DNA of 64,000 bases from Mixophyes australis (lineage: Eukaryota > Chordata > Amphibia > Anura > Limnodynastidae), in contig JAVHZZ010000003.1 of the NCBI GenBank assembly GCA_036250195.1, positions 333,194,375 to 333,258,374 of the forward strand, in the 5' to 3' direction. The notes under the pieces were generated by a model. That model did not search any database. It worked only from the letters and a program-made list of their open reading frames with translations, and was not told the DNA's origin. Below, one piece after another: positions 49,440 through 60,895 of the stretch; the first letter of the stretch is position 1, and each line of letters starts with the position of its first letter. The position numbers and the translations under genes are program-made.

Positions 49440-50714
49440 CAGATCTATCTTAATTGGTTTAATTATGGTGGGGACATTTTCTGCATACAGAGCATCATAA
49501 TAAGCTCCTTTGGATTTCAGTATCATCTCTATGCAGATGATACACAAATTTATCTATTCTCTCCTAAACTTTCACCATCTGTGTTGTCTCGCGTTACTGA
49601 CTGTCTTTCTGCCATTTCATCTTGGATGTCTTCTCGCCAACTCAAACTCAATCTTTCAAAAACTGAATTAATAATATTCCCACCCAAAAACAGAAGTTTC
49701 CTGTCTGACATTTCAATTTCTGTTGATAACATGACCATAAATCCCACCCCGCAAGCTCGTTGCCTAGGTGTAATCCTTGATTCACAGCTGTCATTTATTC
49801 CCCACATCAAATCTATATCTAAATCATGTTACATACACCTAAAGAACATTTCCAGAATATGCACATATCTGACACAAGACACCGCAAAAACATTAATTCA
49901 TGCACTCATCATCTCCCGCATCGACTATTGCAATTCCCTCCTTACTGGTCTTCCCAAAGTCAGACTTGAACCCCTACAATCTATTTTGCACGCAGCGGCT
50001 AGATTGATTTTCCTTACTAACCGTTATTCCTCTGCTGAGCCACTCTGTCAGTCTCTACATTGGCTGCCTGTATTTCAACGAATCCAATATAAAATTCTTC
50101 TACTAACATACAAGGCCATCAACAAAATTGCACCGACATACATTTCCTCACTGGTCTCGAAATATCTCCCCACTCGACACCTCCGTTCTGCACAAGATCT
50201 ACGTCTCTCCTCCACTCTCATCACACCCTCCCATTCTCGGTTACAGGACTTTTTCCGGGCTGCACCCACGTTGTGGAATTCCCTCCCTCGCACAGTAAGA
50301 CTTTCCTCTAGTCTTCAGACCTTCAAGCGTTCACTGAAAACCCACCTCCTCAGACAAGGTTATGATATTCCTCAACCACCATCTTAATTTCCCTAGATTA
50401 CCCTATTACCATCCTCTACATAGCTAACGCTAGACAACAACCCTCTGACCAACACTGCAACACACACAGCCCACTCAATACTTTTACCTTTGCGTTCTAG
50501 CTGGTCCATTGTGCAATATGATGTAGCACATGCCCTTGTGTTTCTAACTCCCATTGTCCTATAGACTGTAAGCTTGCGATCAGGGTTCTCTTACCTCTCT
50601 GTCTGTATGTATTACACAGTATTGTTTTATCAATGTTTGTTCCCAATTGTAAAGCGCTACGGAATTTGCTGGCGCTATATAAATAAATGTTGATGATGAT
50701 GATGATGATGATAA
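49440..50714 (+). mobile_element. L2-type LINE, 5'-truncated
   Basis: It runs from inside the reverse-transcriptase domain through a 3' untranslated region to a (gat)n tail. The 3' end contains 'tagactgtaagcttgcgatc', 'tgtttgttcccaattgtaaa', 'gcgctacggaatttgctggc' and 'gctatataaataaatg'. The 5' boundary is approximate (about 49440-49470) and abuts the L1 piece. Endonuclease and most of the polymerase are absent, so it cannot move by itself. Confidence 0.88.
49470..50387 (+). pseudogene. L2-type reverse transcriptase C-terminal ORF (truncated)
   Basis: An uninterrupted frame of about 305 recognisable codons (open from an ATG at 49428). The catalytic motif YADD is encoded at 49530-49541. It is followed by a 'LNLSKTE' segment, 'LGVILD', a 'DYCNSLLTGLP' motif, 'HWLP', 'ILLLTYKA', 'LWNSLP' and a final 'FKRSLKTHLL', the usual order for the L2 clade. 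The N-terminal endonuclease and polymerase motifs before YADD are missing, so it is a fragment. The lack of stops suggests it is young relative to its neighbours. The real initiation codon of the parent protein is not present. Confidence 0.88.
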
Positions 50715-50739
50715 TGGGAGGTAATAAAGACACCTATTT

Positions 50740-51000
50740 CAGCTCAGATTGTCGCCAGGAGAAGCTGAAGTTTGAAAGGGTTTTTTGTTTGAGGGCTTTG
50801 TAGGTAAGGATGAGCAAATTGAATTGGATTCTGGAGGACACATGGAGCCAGTCTAGGGATTTGCAAGGTGGCGCAGCAGTGTGAGAGGAAGATCAGTCTT
50901 GCAGCAGTATTTAGGATGCATTGAAGTGTGAATACATGGGTGAGGGGAATGCCAGATAGCTGAGAATTTATTTTCTAGATGGATTTCGCCCATAAGTCAA
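50740..51000 (-). mobile_element. L2-like LINE relic, upstream part (split element)
   Basis: The minus strand gives 'AARLIF' and, in another frame, 'DWLHVSSRIQFNLLILTYKA', parallel to the HWLP...LLLTYKA region of the intact L2 frame. This is the segment expected directly upstream of the relic at 46905-47362, in the same orientation. The two pieces bracket the L1, CR1 and sense L2 insertions. Confidence 0.72.
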
Positions 51001-51940
51001 GCAAGCATTAAATTGTGTTTTTATCACTCTTACAATGTAATCTCCGATGTAGTGATGCGGTCATCAAATTTTATATATAATAAGAAAATATTGTACTCTT
51101 GGGTGGAGTATTGCTATCATACACTGTATGGCATCTGATCCCATTATAAGTGTGTTGGGCAGAGGTTCCTTGAGATCTCTCCAGTGGACTTCAAACTCAA
51201 GTGATCTGGTATTGTACTACTATAGACTGGTCACTGAGTGCAACATCTGAGCTTCATACTGGGATTTCCTGCACGTTTCCAGACATCATTATTATAACAA
51301 TATATTGTTATTCTTTCATAATATTAATATTTTACAACCTACCCTCTCTTAAAGTATACAGAATGAAAAAATAAGAAACAAAAAAAACATGTTCAATTAA
51401 TCATTCTTTCAGCTGTTTTTATGGATGTCTTAAATAAGGTCAGTTCAGATTTTTTCTTTTACGTCCTGAACTCCAGCATATTCGGAATAACTCTGTCCTG
51501 GCATTGCCGGTAACATCCTACTCTCCAGGGATTGACATGCTGGGGAGGTTTCAGTAGATATACCTCCCATTGTAGTACTTATATAACAATGAATGAATGG
51601 CTGCCGCCAAGCCACAGCGGTCATCCATGCAGCATTATAAAAACACAGCACTAAGTGCTGCATTCATTAAAAATTCCCCACAGTTTAGCATCCTGAAAAG
51701 CGGACCGTAATGGGACTGTACTTACAGGTGTGGGTTACTTGACAATTGTTGGGATCTTTGAAGTTATGTCTAATGTGATATGTCAGAATTAACATACAAT
51801 CTGCTATATCAGAAGACAAAACAAGGACTTAAATAAAAGTAGATCTGTCACCTACATACAGTGTAATTATCTATTTTATTGTGTGAACCAGTATACATGC
51901 TCTTCTTTTGTTAGTATCCAGTCACATTCCTGCCCAAGTA
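51001..51940. other. Unassigned non-coding stretch
   Basis: No recognisable repeat or exon. Confidence 0.45.
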
Positions 51941-52330
51941 ATATTCATGAGGGCTGACTTATATTCATGAGGGCTGACTTATATTCATGAGGGCTGACTT
52001 ATATTCATGAGGCTTGACTTATATTCATGAGGGCTGACTTATATTCATGAGGCTTGACTTATATTCATGAGTGCTGACTTATATTCATGAGGGCTGACTT
52101 ATATTCATGAGGGCTGACTTATATTCATGAGGCTTGACTTATATTCATGAGGGCTGACTTATATTCATGAGGGCTGACTTATATTCATGAGGGCTGACTT
52201 ATATTCATGAGGGCTGACTTATATTCATGAGGGCTGACTTATATTCATGAGGGCTGACTTATATTCATGAGGGCTGACTTATATTCATGAGGGCTGACTT
52301 ATATTCATGAGGGCTGACTTATATTCATGA
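51941..52330. repeat. 20-bp minisatellite, 19.5 units
   Basis: The unit is 'atattcatgagggctgactt'. Variants are units 4, 6 and 10 (ggcttgactt) and unit 7 (gtgctgactt); units 11 to 19 are identical, so the right half was homogenised recently. Each unit holds 'atattcat', which resembles POU-domain (Pit-1-like) sites. No spacers separate the units, so this is not a CRISPR array. Confidence 0.97.
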
Positions 52331-54704
52331 AGTATTCCTACTTGGTGAATTGATAGGCTACATTCTCACGAATATTAGTCTATCCACCAAAATGGATGTT
52401 TTGATTTTATGTAGGTGATTTGTCCGCTTTAAAGAGGCACTTATGTTTGTACTTATGCATACGCATATTAACCTAAGATGTTTTATGGATACAACATAAC
52501 TTATAAAAATAACTATATTCAAACACTAAATTAGTATATATGTAAATATGTTATATTAAAAAAATGCAGCTAGAACAACCATTTTGGGAACGGCTGGTGG
52601 GTTAACCACACAGATCTCTCTGCCAAACCCATTAGAGCAACAATTTGGAGTGAGAGAGCAACAAGAAGGAGAATATCCTTCCACAAAAGGAAATATATAT
52701 ATTATATATAAGGCCAGTAACTGACAGCATTTAGAAATCCTTTTATTAAAAGAAAGTAATGTTACTGAGTATATTTCCAAGGAGATTAATCACATACAAC
52801 CATTATCCTTTACATTCATGTCTATAAACACAAAATAAAACTACTATGAAATGCTTACAATATTTTAGATTATTCAGACATACATTACTAGTGTAGGATT
52901 ATCTGCATAAAGCTGACACTATCTACATTTCTTACATTATCCATGAGACTTATATTTATATTTATACGTTAGTTTAAGAAATATTCCTTCACTTATGAAT
53001 TTTCATTGTCTATGCTTTTGATTTCTAAATATTGGGAGTACATCTTACTTTTATGTTACACCTGTCAGATTAGTACTTTTGTTTTATTCATAATCCAAAC
53101 GACCTTCATATATTTTTCCGCTGCACCATTGGTGTCAGTCAGTGTTTTCTAACCCAACTGACTTTAAACCACACAAAACACAAACTTTAACTGTACCTCA
53201 CACAATGACCTATTCAGTAAAGGTTAATGAACAAAGAAATCAGAAGGAATTATTGTATAAAGCAAAACCTATTTGCATAAACAAAGATCACTTAACAAAT
53301 ACAGGTGTTTAGGGGCCAAAATCAAATGTTTATCCTATTCCTGGTTTGTATGTTCAAAAAGTTTTGCAAAATATATACATCCCTTAAGTGGTAGATGGAA
53401 TCAGGCAATCTACTCATTGCTAGTCCCTTTTTTTCTTGGGACAGTTACGATTTTCTATGGGCAACAGGGGTGTGGTCTGCTGGATGAGGACATGGCCAAT
53501 ACAAATTGGGATGAGGTCAATGCGGTCCCAATATTTTAGTCAGAAATGTTAATTATCACTACAATTCCAGCCGGATTGTATGTATTTCTGTACGGTTCAT
53601 ACTTTATAAGTTAAAACTTTTAATAGAAATCTACCTATGGTTAAAGAGTTTATTAAAAAAAAAAAAAAAAAAAAAAAGATTGCACTTCAGCACTCAATAT
53701 AAATGCATATGCAAAAATACACAAAGAAGATTGGGTTACACGTCTGTCCTACAAGAGACACTTTGATAAATAATAATTGTCCTTTTCTGTGTTTCACACA
53801 TAAAACATTAATGAACATCTGACACCTTGGCATCATTGTGGATACCAGTACTGAGCGATGGCCTGGCAACAGAGCTATGATTCTGTAAGATGAATGACGC
53901 TTCCTGCTATGTGGCTTCCCATTTCAAAATCAATGAGACCTACCGGGAGCAGATCATTGATTGAGTTGTTCTCATTAGGGGATCCATTTATCAGCTCAGA
54001 AGACAAAAATAAAACAAATAGGGTTGAAGTAACGTTAAGTAGAGGATTTGTAACCCGATGATAGGAAGTGATGTTAATGCCACCTGGAGAATTGAACTAC
54101 AATTGTTTAATATGTCAGCATATAACCTTTACACGCCAGAAAACTCAGATTCACTTGTTGGAAGCTGGTAGCGGACTCTTCAAACAAACAAATCAAAAGA
54201 AGATTCTAAACAATGGTAAAATGTATCTAAATGTATTATAAAGCCATATTGTTGAGTCGATTGCTAACATAAAAGTTGTTATAGAAAATACAACTATTAC
54301 ATTTTTAAAACATTTGGTGCTGCAAAAGTTTTGTAAGTGACCTACTGAAAATATATAAAGAGTAAGTTATAGGCATAAACAACAATATTACAATGTTATA
54401 CAAAAGACCGCAGGTAATATTTTTTTCAGCAGGCAAACAGACTTTGAAGTTGTGTATGTCCTGTGGAGATTCACATTACTGTTTATACATCTAACAAGAG
54501 GAACGCGGAGGGGAAGCAGAGTTGTGGAGGCTATAACAAAACAAAAAAGGAAACAAATCCCAAAAGAATAAAGAATGCATTTAGCTGGAAAGCTAGTGGG
54601 TACAAAGTGCTTACGTTTCAAAACAGCCTGTTGATTCAGGTACCTATACAGTATTTTGTAGCATTATTCCTAATAAATCGTTTGGACCAAACTCATTCAT
54701 TAGG
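52331..54704. other. Unassigned non-coding stretch
   Basis: AT-rich with no named repeat apart from a run of about 23 A residues at 53656-53678 and a short TA run near 52690. Open frames (88 codons or fewer) lack recognisable domains. Confidence 0.45.
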
Positions 54705-54712
54705 TCCTAATC

Positions 54713-54973
54713 CATACTTGCCTACTTTGGAGATATCCCGTCTGCTAGGGGAGATCTCCATGCAGCTTTCTGGGGGGGTGGTCATGCAAATCACATCTTT
54801 AAGCACCGCCGCTTTGCTAAACCATACCAATGTTGTCCAATTACAGCAGGTGGTGGGACCAGGATGATGCGATTTGCCGCCCCCCCCCCAGTTCACCAAC
54901 AAACAGGGCAGGATGCAGGAGGTTGCCCTAAAATTGGGAGTCTCCCAGATATTCCGGGAGAGTAGCAACTGTG
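54713..54973. mobile_element. hAT-like MITE, family A (copy 5)
   Basis: It starts 'catacttgcctacttt' and ends 'tattccgggagagtagcaac' plus tgtg. A perfect 8-bp target duplication, tcctaatc, lies at 54705-54712 and 54974-54981. The right-hand inner segment 'gggagtctcccagatattcc' is the family hairpin. It is non-coding. Confidence 0.9.
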
Positions 54974-54981
54974 TCCTAATC

Positions 54982-55257
54982 TTGGTTTGAATAATACATG
55001 CCTCTGAGGTCCTCTTAATTACATATAAATTTGAATATTTTCCACTCAAGATGGCCGGCACGTTTTCTAGCATCACACGTTTACTAACACATGTAATTAG
55101 TTTGATGATTAAATGAGGTTGATTAATTTTTTATTTTATTTTTAGCGTAAACTTTATTAAATAATGAATCAAACCACGTAATACTTTTGTCCACATTTCA
55201 CAATAAGAACTAAAACAGTTGAGAACTGTGTACGGGATTCAAAACCTATTACAGACA
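54982..55257. other. Unassigned spacer
   Basis: AT-rich spacer, no feature recognised. Confidence 0.4.
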
Positions 55258-55480
55258 TCGAGCCTGATTCATTAAGGAAAGTTAAGCAAAAAATTGAGTA
55301 GTCTCGTGGACAAAACCATGCTACAACGCAAGGGGTGCAAATTAGTTTTCTATCTTGCACATAAGTTAAGCAAAGTCTGTTTTTTCATGTAGCACACAAA
55401 TAACTTTAAATGTCAGTGTACAAACACACTATCAAGTATTTGTGTGCTACATGAAAAAACAGCAAGTATTTAACTGAGGC
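55258..55480. mobile_element. Rearranged MITE, family D (copy 1)
   Basis: It opens 'agcctgattcattaaggaaa' and shares 'gcaaggggtgcaaatta' (inverted) and 'tatcaagtatttgtgtgcta' with the 57.4 kb copy. Unlike that copy it holds a perfect 26-base inverted repeat: 'ctgttttttcatgtagcaca'... at 55377-55402 and its exact inverse at 55437-55462, with a 34-base loop. The right outer terminus is lost. Confidence 0.72.
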
Positions 55481-57193
55481 CACAAGTCAGGGGATCGTGT
55501 CTTCGGTGTGATCGTGTCTGAGTATGCAGTGTCGGGTTTGTCTGCTTTGATATGAAGACTACCACCGTTCTCAACATGGATCATTGCATCAGGAGCCTAA
55601 CACCCATAAGAGAAACATCTACTTATAGGTGAATCTGCAGCTACATCCACCTCTAGTTATACTGCAATTATGTGAACACGAATTTAGTGTACTTGGCCTA
55701 CCCTAACCTGTCCCTTCTCTCCCCCCATTATACCTCTCTAAGATGAAGGCGACAAGTGGAAAATGTGTCCGAATCTACATATGGATGTATGTGTACACAT
55801 AGTTTTTGTGCACATGTGCAGTACAGACGTATGACAGTCTATGCAGCCATTTGCTAGCTGGCAGCCAATTGGAAGCAGCCTATACTCACCTCTTGTCAAG
55901 CGGTCCTTAATAGGTTCAATGGAATATATGCAGGGGCAGATTGAGAACTTAAAGTGCCCGTGACAACACTTCTGAAAGTGGCCTCATTTAAGCAGGACAA
56001 AATGAACTGTAGGTGAGGCTAGCACACTAGCTCTAGCCACAACAGTGGTAGGCAAGGCCAATTCAAAACAATGGTATGTAGAGTCACAGCAACAGTAGGT
56101 GGAGCCTGTCTCAGTAGGCGGAGCTAACACACAACTAGATAAAGCATTGTACTGGTATGCGGAACAAACACAAGGCAGATTCAGCACACCAGCGAGTGGA
56201 GTACACGCAATGGTTACATGAGTGATGTAGTTTAATCCAGCAGCAGGTATAGTAGTTGGGTCCGGGAAGTTCTTGCTGTTGCATTAAGCCCGACCACCAT
56301 CAGATTTTTACTGGGGTCTCATCTACTGTCAATCTCCTACTGATTCTAAAATTTCCATAGCAACATAAAAGTAAAAAAAAATCCTCTGTCTGTATGCAAA
56401 ACTTTGGTGTGTCCCAACCATGGGGGTGGGTAGGCTCTTACCCTCAAGAAGAGATTCCACCCTCTCAGTGCGTGTGTACCGTACAATACAGAAAGCATTT
56501 TAGTGACCATCATACAATACAATACAGCGATCATCTGGAGACCACCATACGATACTGACAGAATTCTAGGGATCTACTGTATATAAAACAGAGAGCATCC
56601 TAGTGACTGCCATCCAAAACAGAGAACATACTAATGATCTATATTCAATGCAGAGAACAGAACACCCTTTGTCCCCAAAATCATATTACAATCCCCATAT
56701 TGACTTTACCCCTCATCATGCCTCCCAACATTGATACTCCTTTTTATCATGCCCACCCATATATATGCTCCCCCATATCATGGTCCCATATTGAAGTCCC
56801 ACCACATCACATTCCCCATGTATTGATGCTTTTTCATATCATCTATCTGTGCTTTTCATATCTGCATTTTTTTTTAAAAGACAATACTGTAAAAAACAAA
56901 CAGATACAAGAAAAAGTAAAGAAAATTTTTTTAATAAAATATTCTTACTATGTACACAGAAATTGTTACTTTTTCAAAGGCCTGCTTATACCTGTAAAGT
57001 TGTCGTCTGCAACATCATGGGACATGATAATTAATTAAAATAAGATATGACTATGAGAGGTTGAGACACTCACAATCATTATTTTGGTCCTAAAGGGCTC
57101 CAGTACGCTATGGGAGCCCTTTTACTCTGTTAGTGATTGAAGTACTATCTGATAGGGCTGCATCATTCACTGACAGAATACTGATTCTACAGG
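55481..57193. other. Unassigned non-coding stretch
   Basis: At about 55932 'caggggcagattgagaactt' resembles a hAT left terminus, followed by degenerate 'gtaggcggagc'-type repeats to about 56220, but no right end is visible. An open frame of 134 codons (56634-57038) starts in 'ccccatattga'-type imperfect repeats and shows no domain. Confidence 0.4.
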
Positions 57194-57201
57194 ATTCCTG
57201 T

Positions 57202-57788
57202 CAGGGCGGATCTGAAATTTTGTTTTCTGGGGTCAACTTAGTCCCGCTCCCTTTTCACAGGTAAGGTTGCCTGCGGCCACACACTATGTGCGGGTCTGTT
57301 TAGTAGAAACAGGCAGGCAGTATAAGGTGCCCGGACAATTCTCTGTCTGTCTGTCTCTGCCGAACGGACCTGCACACAGTGGTCCAATTCATTAAGGAAA
57401 ATAATGCAAGAAAAATTAGTAACTTTGAACCTTGGCAAAACTACGTTGTATTGGAGGGGAAGGTAAAGATAAAATGTGAGGACAGATTTATAATTGGGGT
57501 AGAGCATTTCCTAGATCTACTTTTCAGTGTCAGTGTAAAAATAAAGCTATCAAGTATTTGTGTCCTACATGAAAAAACAGCCAATATTTTCCTTATGCGC
57601 AAAGTAATAAACTCATTTGCACCCCTTGCTTTGCAACATGGTTTTGCACGGTTCAAAGTTAATCATTTTTTTGCTTTACTTTCCTTAATGAATCAGGCAC
57701 AGTGTGTGGCCACAGGCAGCGCGGCCCTGTTAGAAGGAGGGGGGGGGGGGGGGCGATTGCCCCGATCACCCCCCTGGATCTGCCAGTG
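57202..57788. mobile_element. hAT-like element hosting a nested MITE
   Basis: The left end 'cagggcggatctgaaa' and the right end 'ccctggatctgccagtg' are inverted with a one-base offset. Flanking 8-mers attcctgt (57194-57201) and actcctgt (57789-57796) agree at 7 of 8. A second MITE sits inside at 57380-57718. A run of about 17 G residues lies at 57738-57754. Confidence 0.72.
57380..57718. mobile_element. MITE, family D (copy 2), nested
   Basis: The left arm 'aattcattaaggaaaataat' and the right arm 'ctttactttccttaatgaat' are inverted repeats of about 30 bases. The interior reads 'tatcaagtatttgtgtccta' and 'catgaaaaaacagcc'. I recall this as a common frog MITE with 'gattcattaaggaaagtaaa' ends. 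It lies wholly inside the hAT-like element, so it inserted later. Confidence 0.82.
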
Positions 57789-57796
57789 ACTCCTGT

Positions 57797-59371
57797 AGGA
57801 CCTATAGCGAATATTTTAATGTATTGTCAAAAATTCCCTTAAATCAATCTGTAAGACGTGGGAACCTTGGGCCATGCACTACATCTTGAGATTACCCTTT
57901 TAAAGGTTTTTTTCAGGCAGAACATACTACTTATCACACAGAGTCATGACTTCTCTTAGATCATCTCCCCCTCCTCTCACCTGCAGTGCTGTTATTGCGC
58001 ACTCCTTTTGTCTTCCCTCATCGCCCACCACCCATAACCCCCTTATGAAGAATTGTGGTTTTATGTAGCTGTTGTTTCCTCTTCCTCTTAGGAGACATTA
58101 TGACTCATTTGTGTTTTTACCTGATGCCTGTTTAAACGTGTAATTATGTCAAACTTTCCTGATCTTTTAATAAATAAATGTTATTGAAAAAAATAGAAAA
58201 GTAAATGCCAAAGCATGTTCTTTCTTGCATTAGGTACCCATAAATGCACGGCTGATTGTTTTACCTTTCAACTTGCAAACGTATCTCTACTAATATCTGT
58301 CACACACAATGCTAGTTTGTATAACAAGGCCAGGGGAAAAAAAATTAAACCTTTCAGACTTTACATGTATTAACCCCTTCATGGTCATGTGTATTTCATA
58401 CCTTGTATTATCACCTAGGAAACATTTTTCTTAAGGTGGCCCGAGGGAAATGCAACATACAGTCATTATTACTTGGGGCTCTGCTGGTTTGGTAATACAG
58501 AATCAGTAAGTAAATATCTCCATCCTTACACTGCGCCAGGCATGTGGTTTGAGCAGGAGGACTAATTATATAAGCGGAAATCCTTGGCGGCTTGTGACTG
58601 TCTCCTCCCCAGTTTCCGCAGCGCACATGATGGAACCCATATTAGGGCGAGAAGCAGCCGAGAAAAATGTTTTCCTAAGTGGTATTGCAGCTTTAATGAC
58701 CAGGTGTGTCGGTTTCACCAGGAATACATTTTTTTATTATTTATTCTGTCCAGGGTAATTGTATACGCTTTTGTGGGTAAATAAGACTTTCTTTCTTTTC
58801 TTTTTTTTTTTTTTTTTTTATCATACTTGTGTAAATATTTTTTTTCTTTTATCAGTATTGTATAGAGAAATCAAGGGAAAATGTGAAAAAAAATCCTTTT
58901 TCCATGACTCTCCCATAGATACTTTCTCCATATTTGTACACCCTCGAAAGTTATCCACAAAAGTGTTTATGGTGGGAGTAGAGAAAACTAGAACCGCAGT
59001 GTGAAGGGTGGGTTGGCTACTTCGTTATGGGTTTGGCCAACATTCATTGTATGTGATACATTTTTGAATAACACAATGAGAATGAATGAATGAGTACAAA
59101 ATGAATCAGTGTCCCTTAGAGCGGATGACATGGTCTTATGGTGGTGGGGATTGAGTAAGGGAGGGATATGGAAGGGTCAAAATGTTTTACCTTTTATTAA
59201 ATTATTTTTCTTTCTGCATTTCACCTATATTTTATTTTATTATTAAAATGAATGATTTATTTTACAAGGGGTGCAGCAGTACCCTTTCCAGATTGCCTCT
59301 GCATGCTATGATTAGATCACTATTAGAAGAAAGAGATCTCTAGATACAGCACAATGACATTGTTACATTTC
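57797..59371. other. Unassigned non-coding stretch
   Basis: No named repeat or exon. A run of about 20 T residues lies at 58799-58819, and 58759-59004 is very T-rich. Confidence 0.45.
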
Positions 59372-59637
59372 CATACCTTCCAACGATCATGATTTAGGTG
59401 GAACAGAGTCGGGTCTAGAGGCTTGCCCGGCAGTTCCGGCAGTCAGGACTATAGTTCCGACTGCCGGAAAGGTTGGATGGTGTGTTCTTCTCACCTCCAT
59501 GAGTGGATGTCACTTCACCTGTCACTAGTACATGGTGCAATACATTTTAGAGTAGAAGGTCTGTGGGTTCAGTGTGTGACGTTACCCCGCCTCTGGCTCT
59601 CCCTGTGATGATTCCCAGGTTAATGTTGTAAGGTATG
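59372..59637. mobile_element. MITE, family B-like (copy 3)
   Basis: The ends 'cataccttccaac' and 'gttgtaaggtatg' are inverted with 12 of 13 matches and resemble the TACCTCCCAAC ends of the 16.3 and 16.7 kb elements. A GC-rich hairpin with arms 'cggcagtcaggactatagt' and 'ccgactgccg' lies near 59438-59468. No clear target duplication was found. Confidence 0.78.
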
Positions 59638-60732
59638 CATCTTCAATGTGGAAGGTCCACCTCTGCACTGGGCACATTGCACACAGGGAGCACTATGTAT
59701 TACTGATGTAACCAGCTCCCAGTTATGATACCAAGACTCAGCTTGGCTGGGAGGGGAAGAAGCAATCCCTGCTGTTCATTTGGTACATAGGTCTACACCA
59801 CAACAGGTTGCATATCTCCAATGGGAGAATGGGAAGGAGTTAAAAGCCGGCTGTACATGTCTGCCAAAACACATTATCATGACTAGTGAGAGAACCTGAA
59901 ACGTGTTCACTACCAAATTGTGATATCCTCCAACAATTACACATTCTGCTGCTCTAGGCCAATACTCAGGAGCAGCCATTTGTCTCATGTGCATAACATA
60001 CAGAAATAATCACATCATCCAGAGCACCACATCTGTCTTCATCACAGCAAGACCATTTAATATTACATAAATCTCATTAAAATTAGAGGTGACCATGTAT
60101 TTGCTTAAGTACATAACCACCTGTAATATATGTTAATGTCAGAGGCCTGGAAGTATCTACATTACCACTTAATTTGCAACTGACAACAGCGTTACTCCAA
60201 TTGTTGGGCTTATCTAAACGCAATGGTGAAAAAGGCGAACATTGTCCTTATATGTCAATTATCAGTTGCAGTACCGCATGTAGGTTACTCCTATATAACA
60301 GGTACGTGAACTCGTGGCTCCCCAGCTCCACTGGCTGACTGAGCATGCTGGGACTACTACATCTGCAGAGACGCAGGTTACCAGTCCCTGCAGGACCGTA
60401 TATGAAAAATATCTTGGGTAGCCAATGAAATTACTCCATAAACACATTATATAGATGAGATGCTCCTTATATTTAGGTACATTTTACTTTTCACATTTTT
60501 GGGATCTTTCGTAACCATTAAGGTTTGTAGAGTCTGTTTTGTGCATCACTTATTTACATACACTGACACATATCACAAACACAAATTGTGTTTGGGGACA
60601 TTTCTAAAAAAAACAAACAAACAGATATTTGTTTTCATTTTTGAGTCTGTTCTAGGAAATGACAGATTACAGAACCTATCTTGCAGTTTCCTGTGCACCA
60701 GTTCTTATAAATACTCCTAATGAGTACTTAAG
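59638..60732. other. Unassigned non-coding stretch
   Basis: No exon. At 60343-60361 'gcatgctgggactactaca' is another ZNF143-like motif within a dispersed-repeat-like segment. Confidence 0.4.
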
Positions 60733-60740
60733 ACTTCAAG

Positions 60741-60887
60741 CAGTGGCGGAACTACCTTTGGTGCAGTGCACAGGGGCCCATGGAGATAATGGGGCCCACT
60801 GCACAGGGAGCTAGCGAGCTGTGGGCCTCAGTTCCACCCACCCCGCTTCCCTGAACCAGGGCCCACATCTTGCTAGTTCTGACTCTG
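60741..60887. mobile_element. Short hAT-like MITE, CAGTGGCG ends
   Basis: It starts 'cagtggcggaactacc' and ends 'gctagttctgactctg'; the inverted ends agree at about 11 of 14 positions. A perfect 8-bp target duplication, acttcaag, lies at 60733-60740 and 60888-60895. At 147 bases it is among the shortest in the window. Confidence 0.92.
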
Positions 60888-60895
60888 ACTTCAAG

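Noticed and set aside
51941..52330. Possible CRISPR-like array
   Set aside because: Units are contiguous 20-bp tandem copies with no unique spacers, and the host is a vertebrate.
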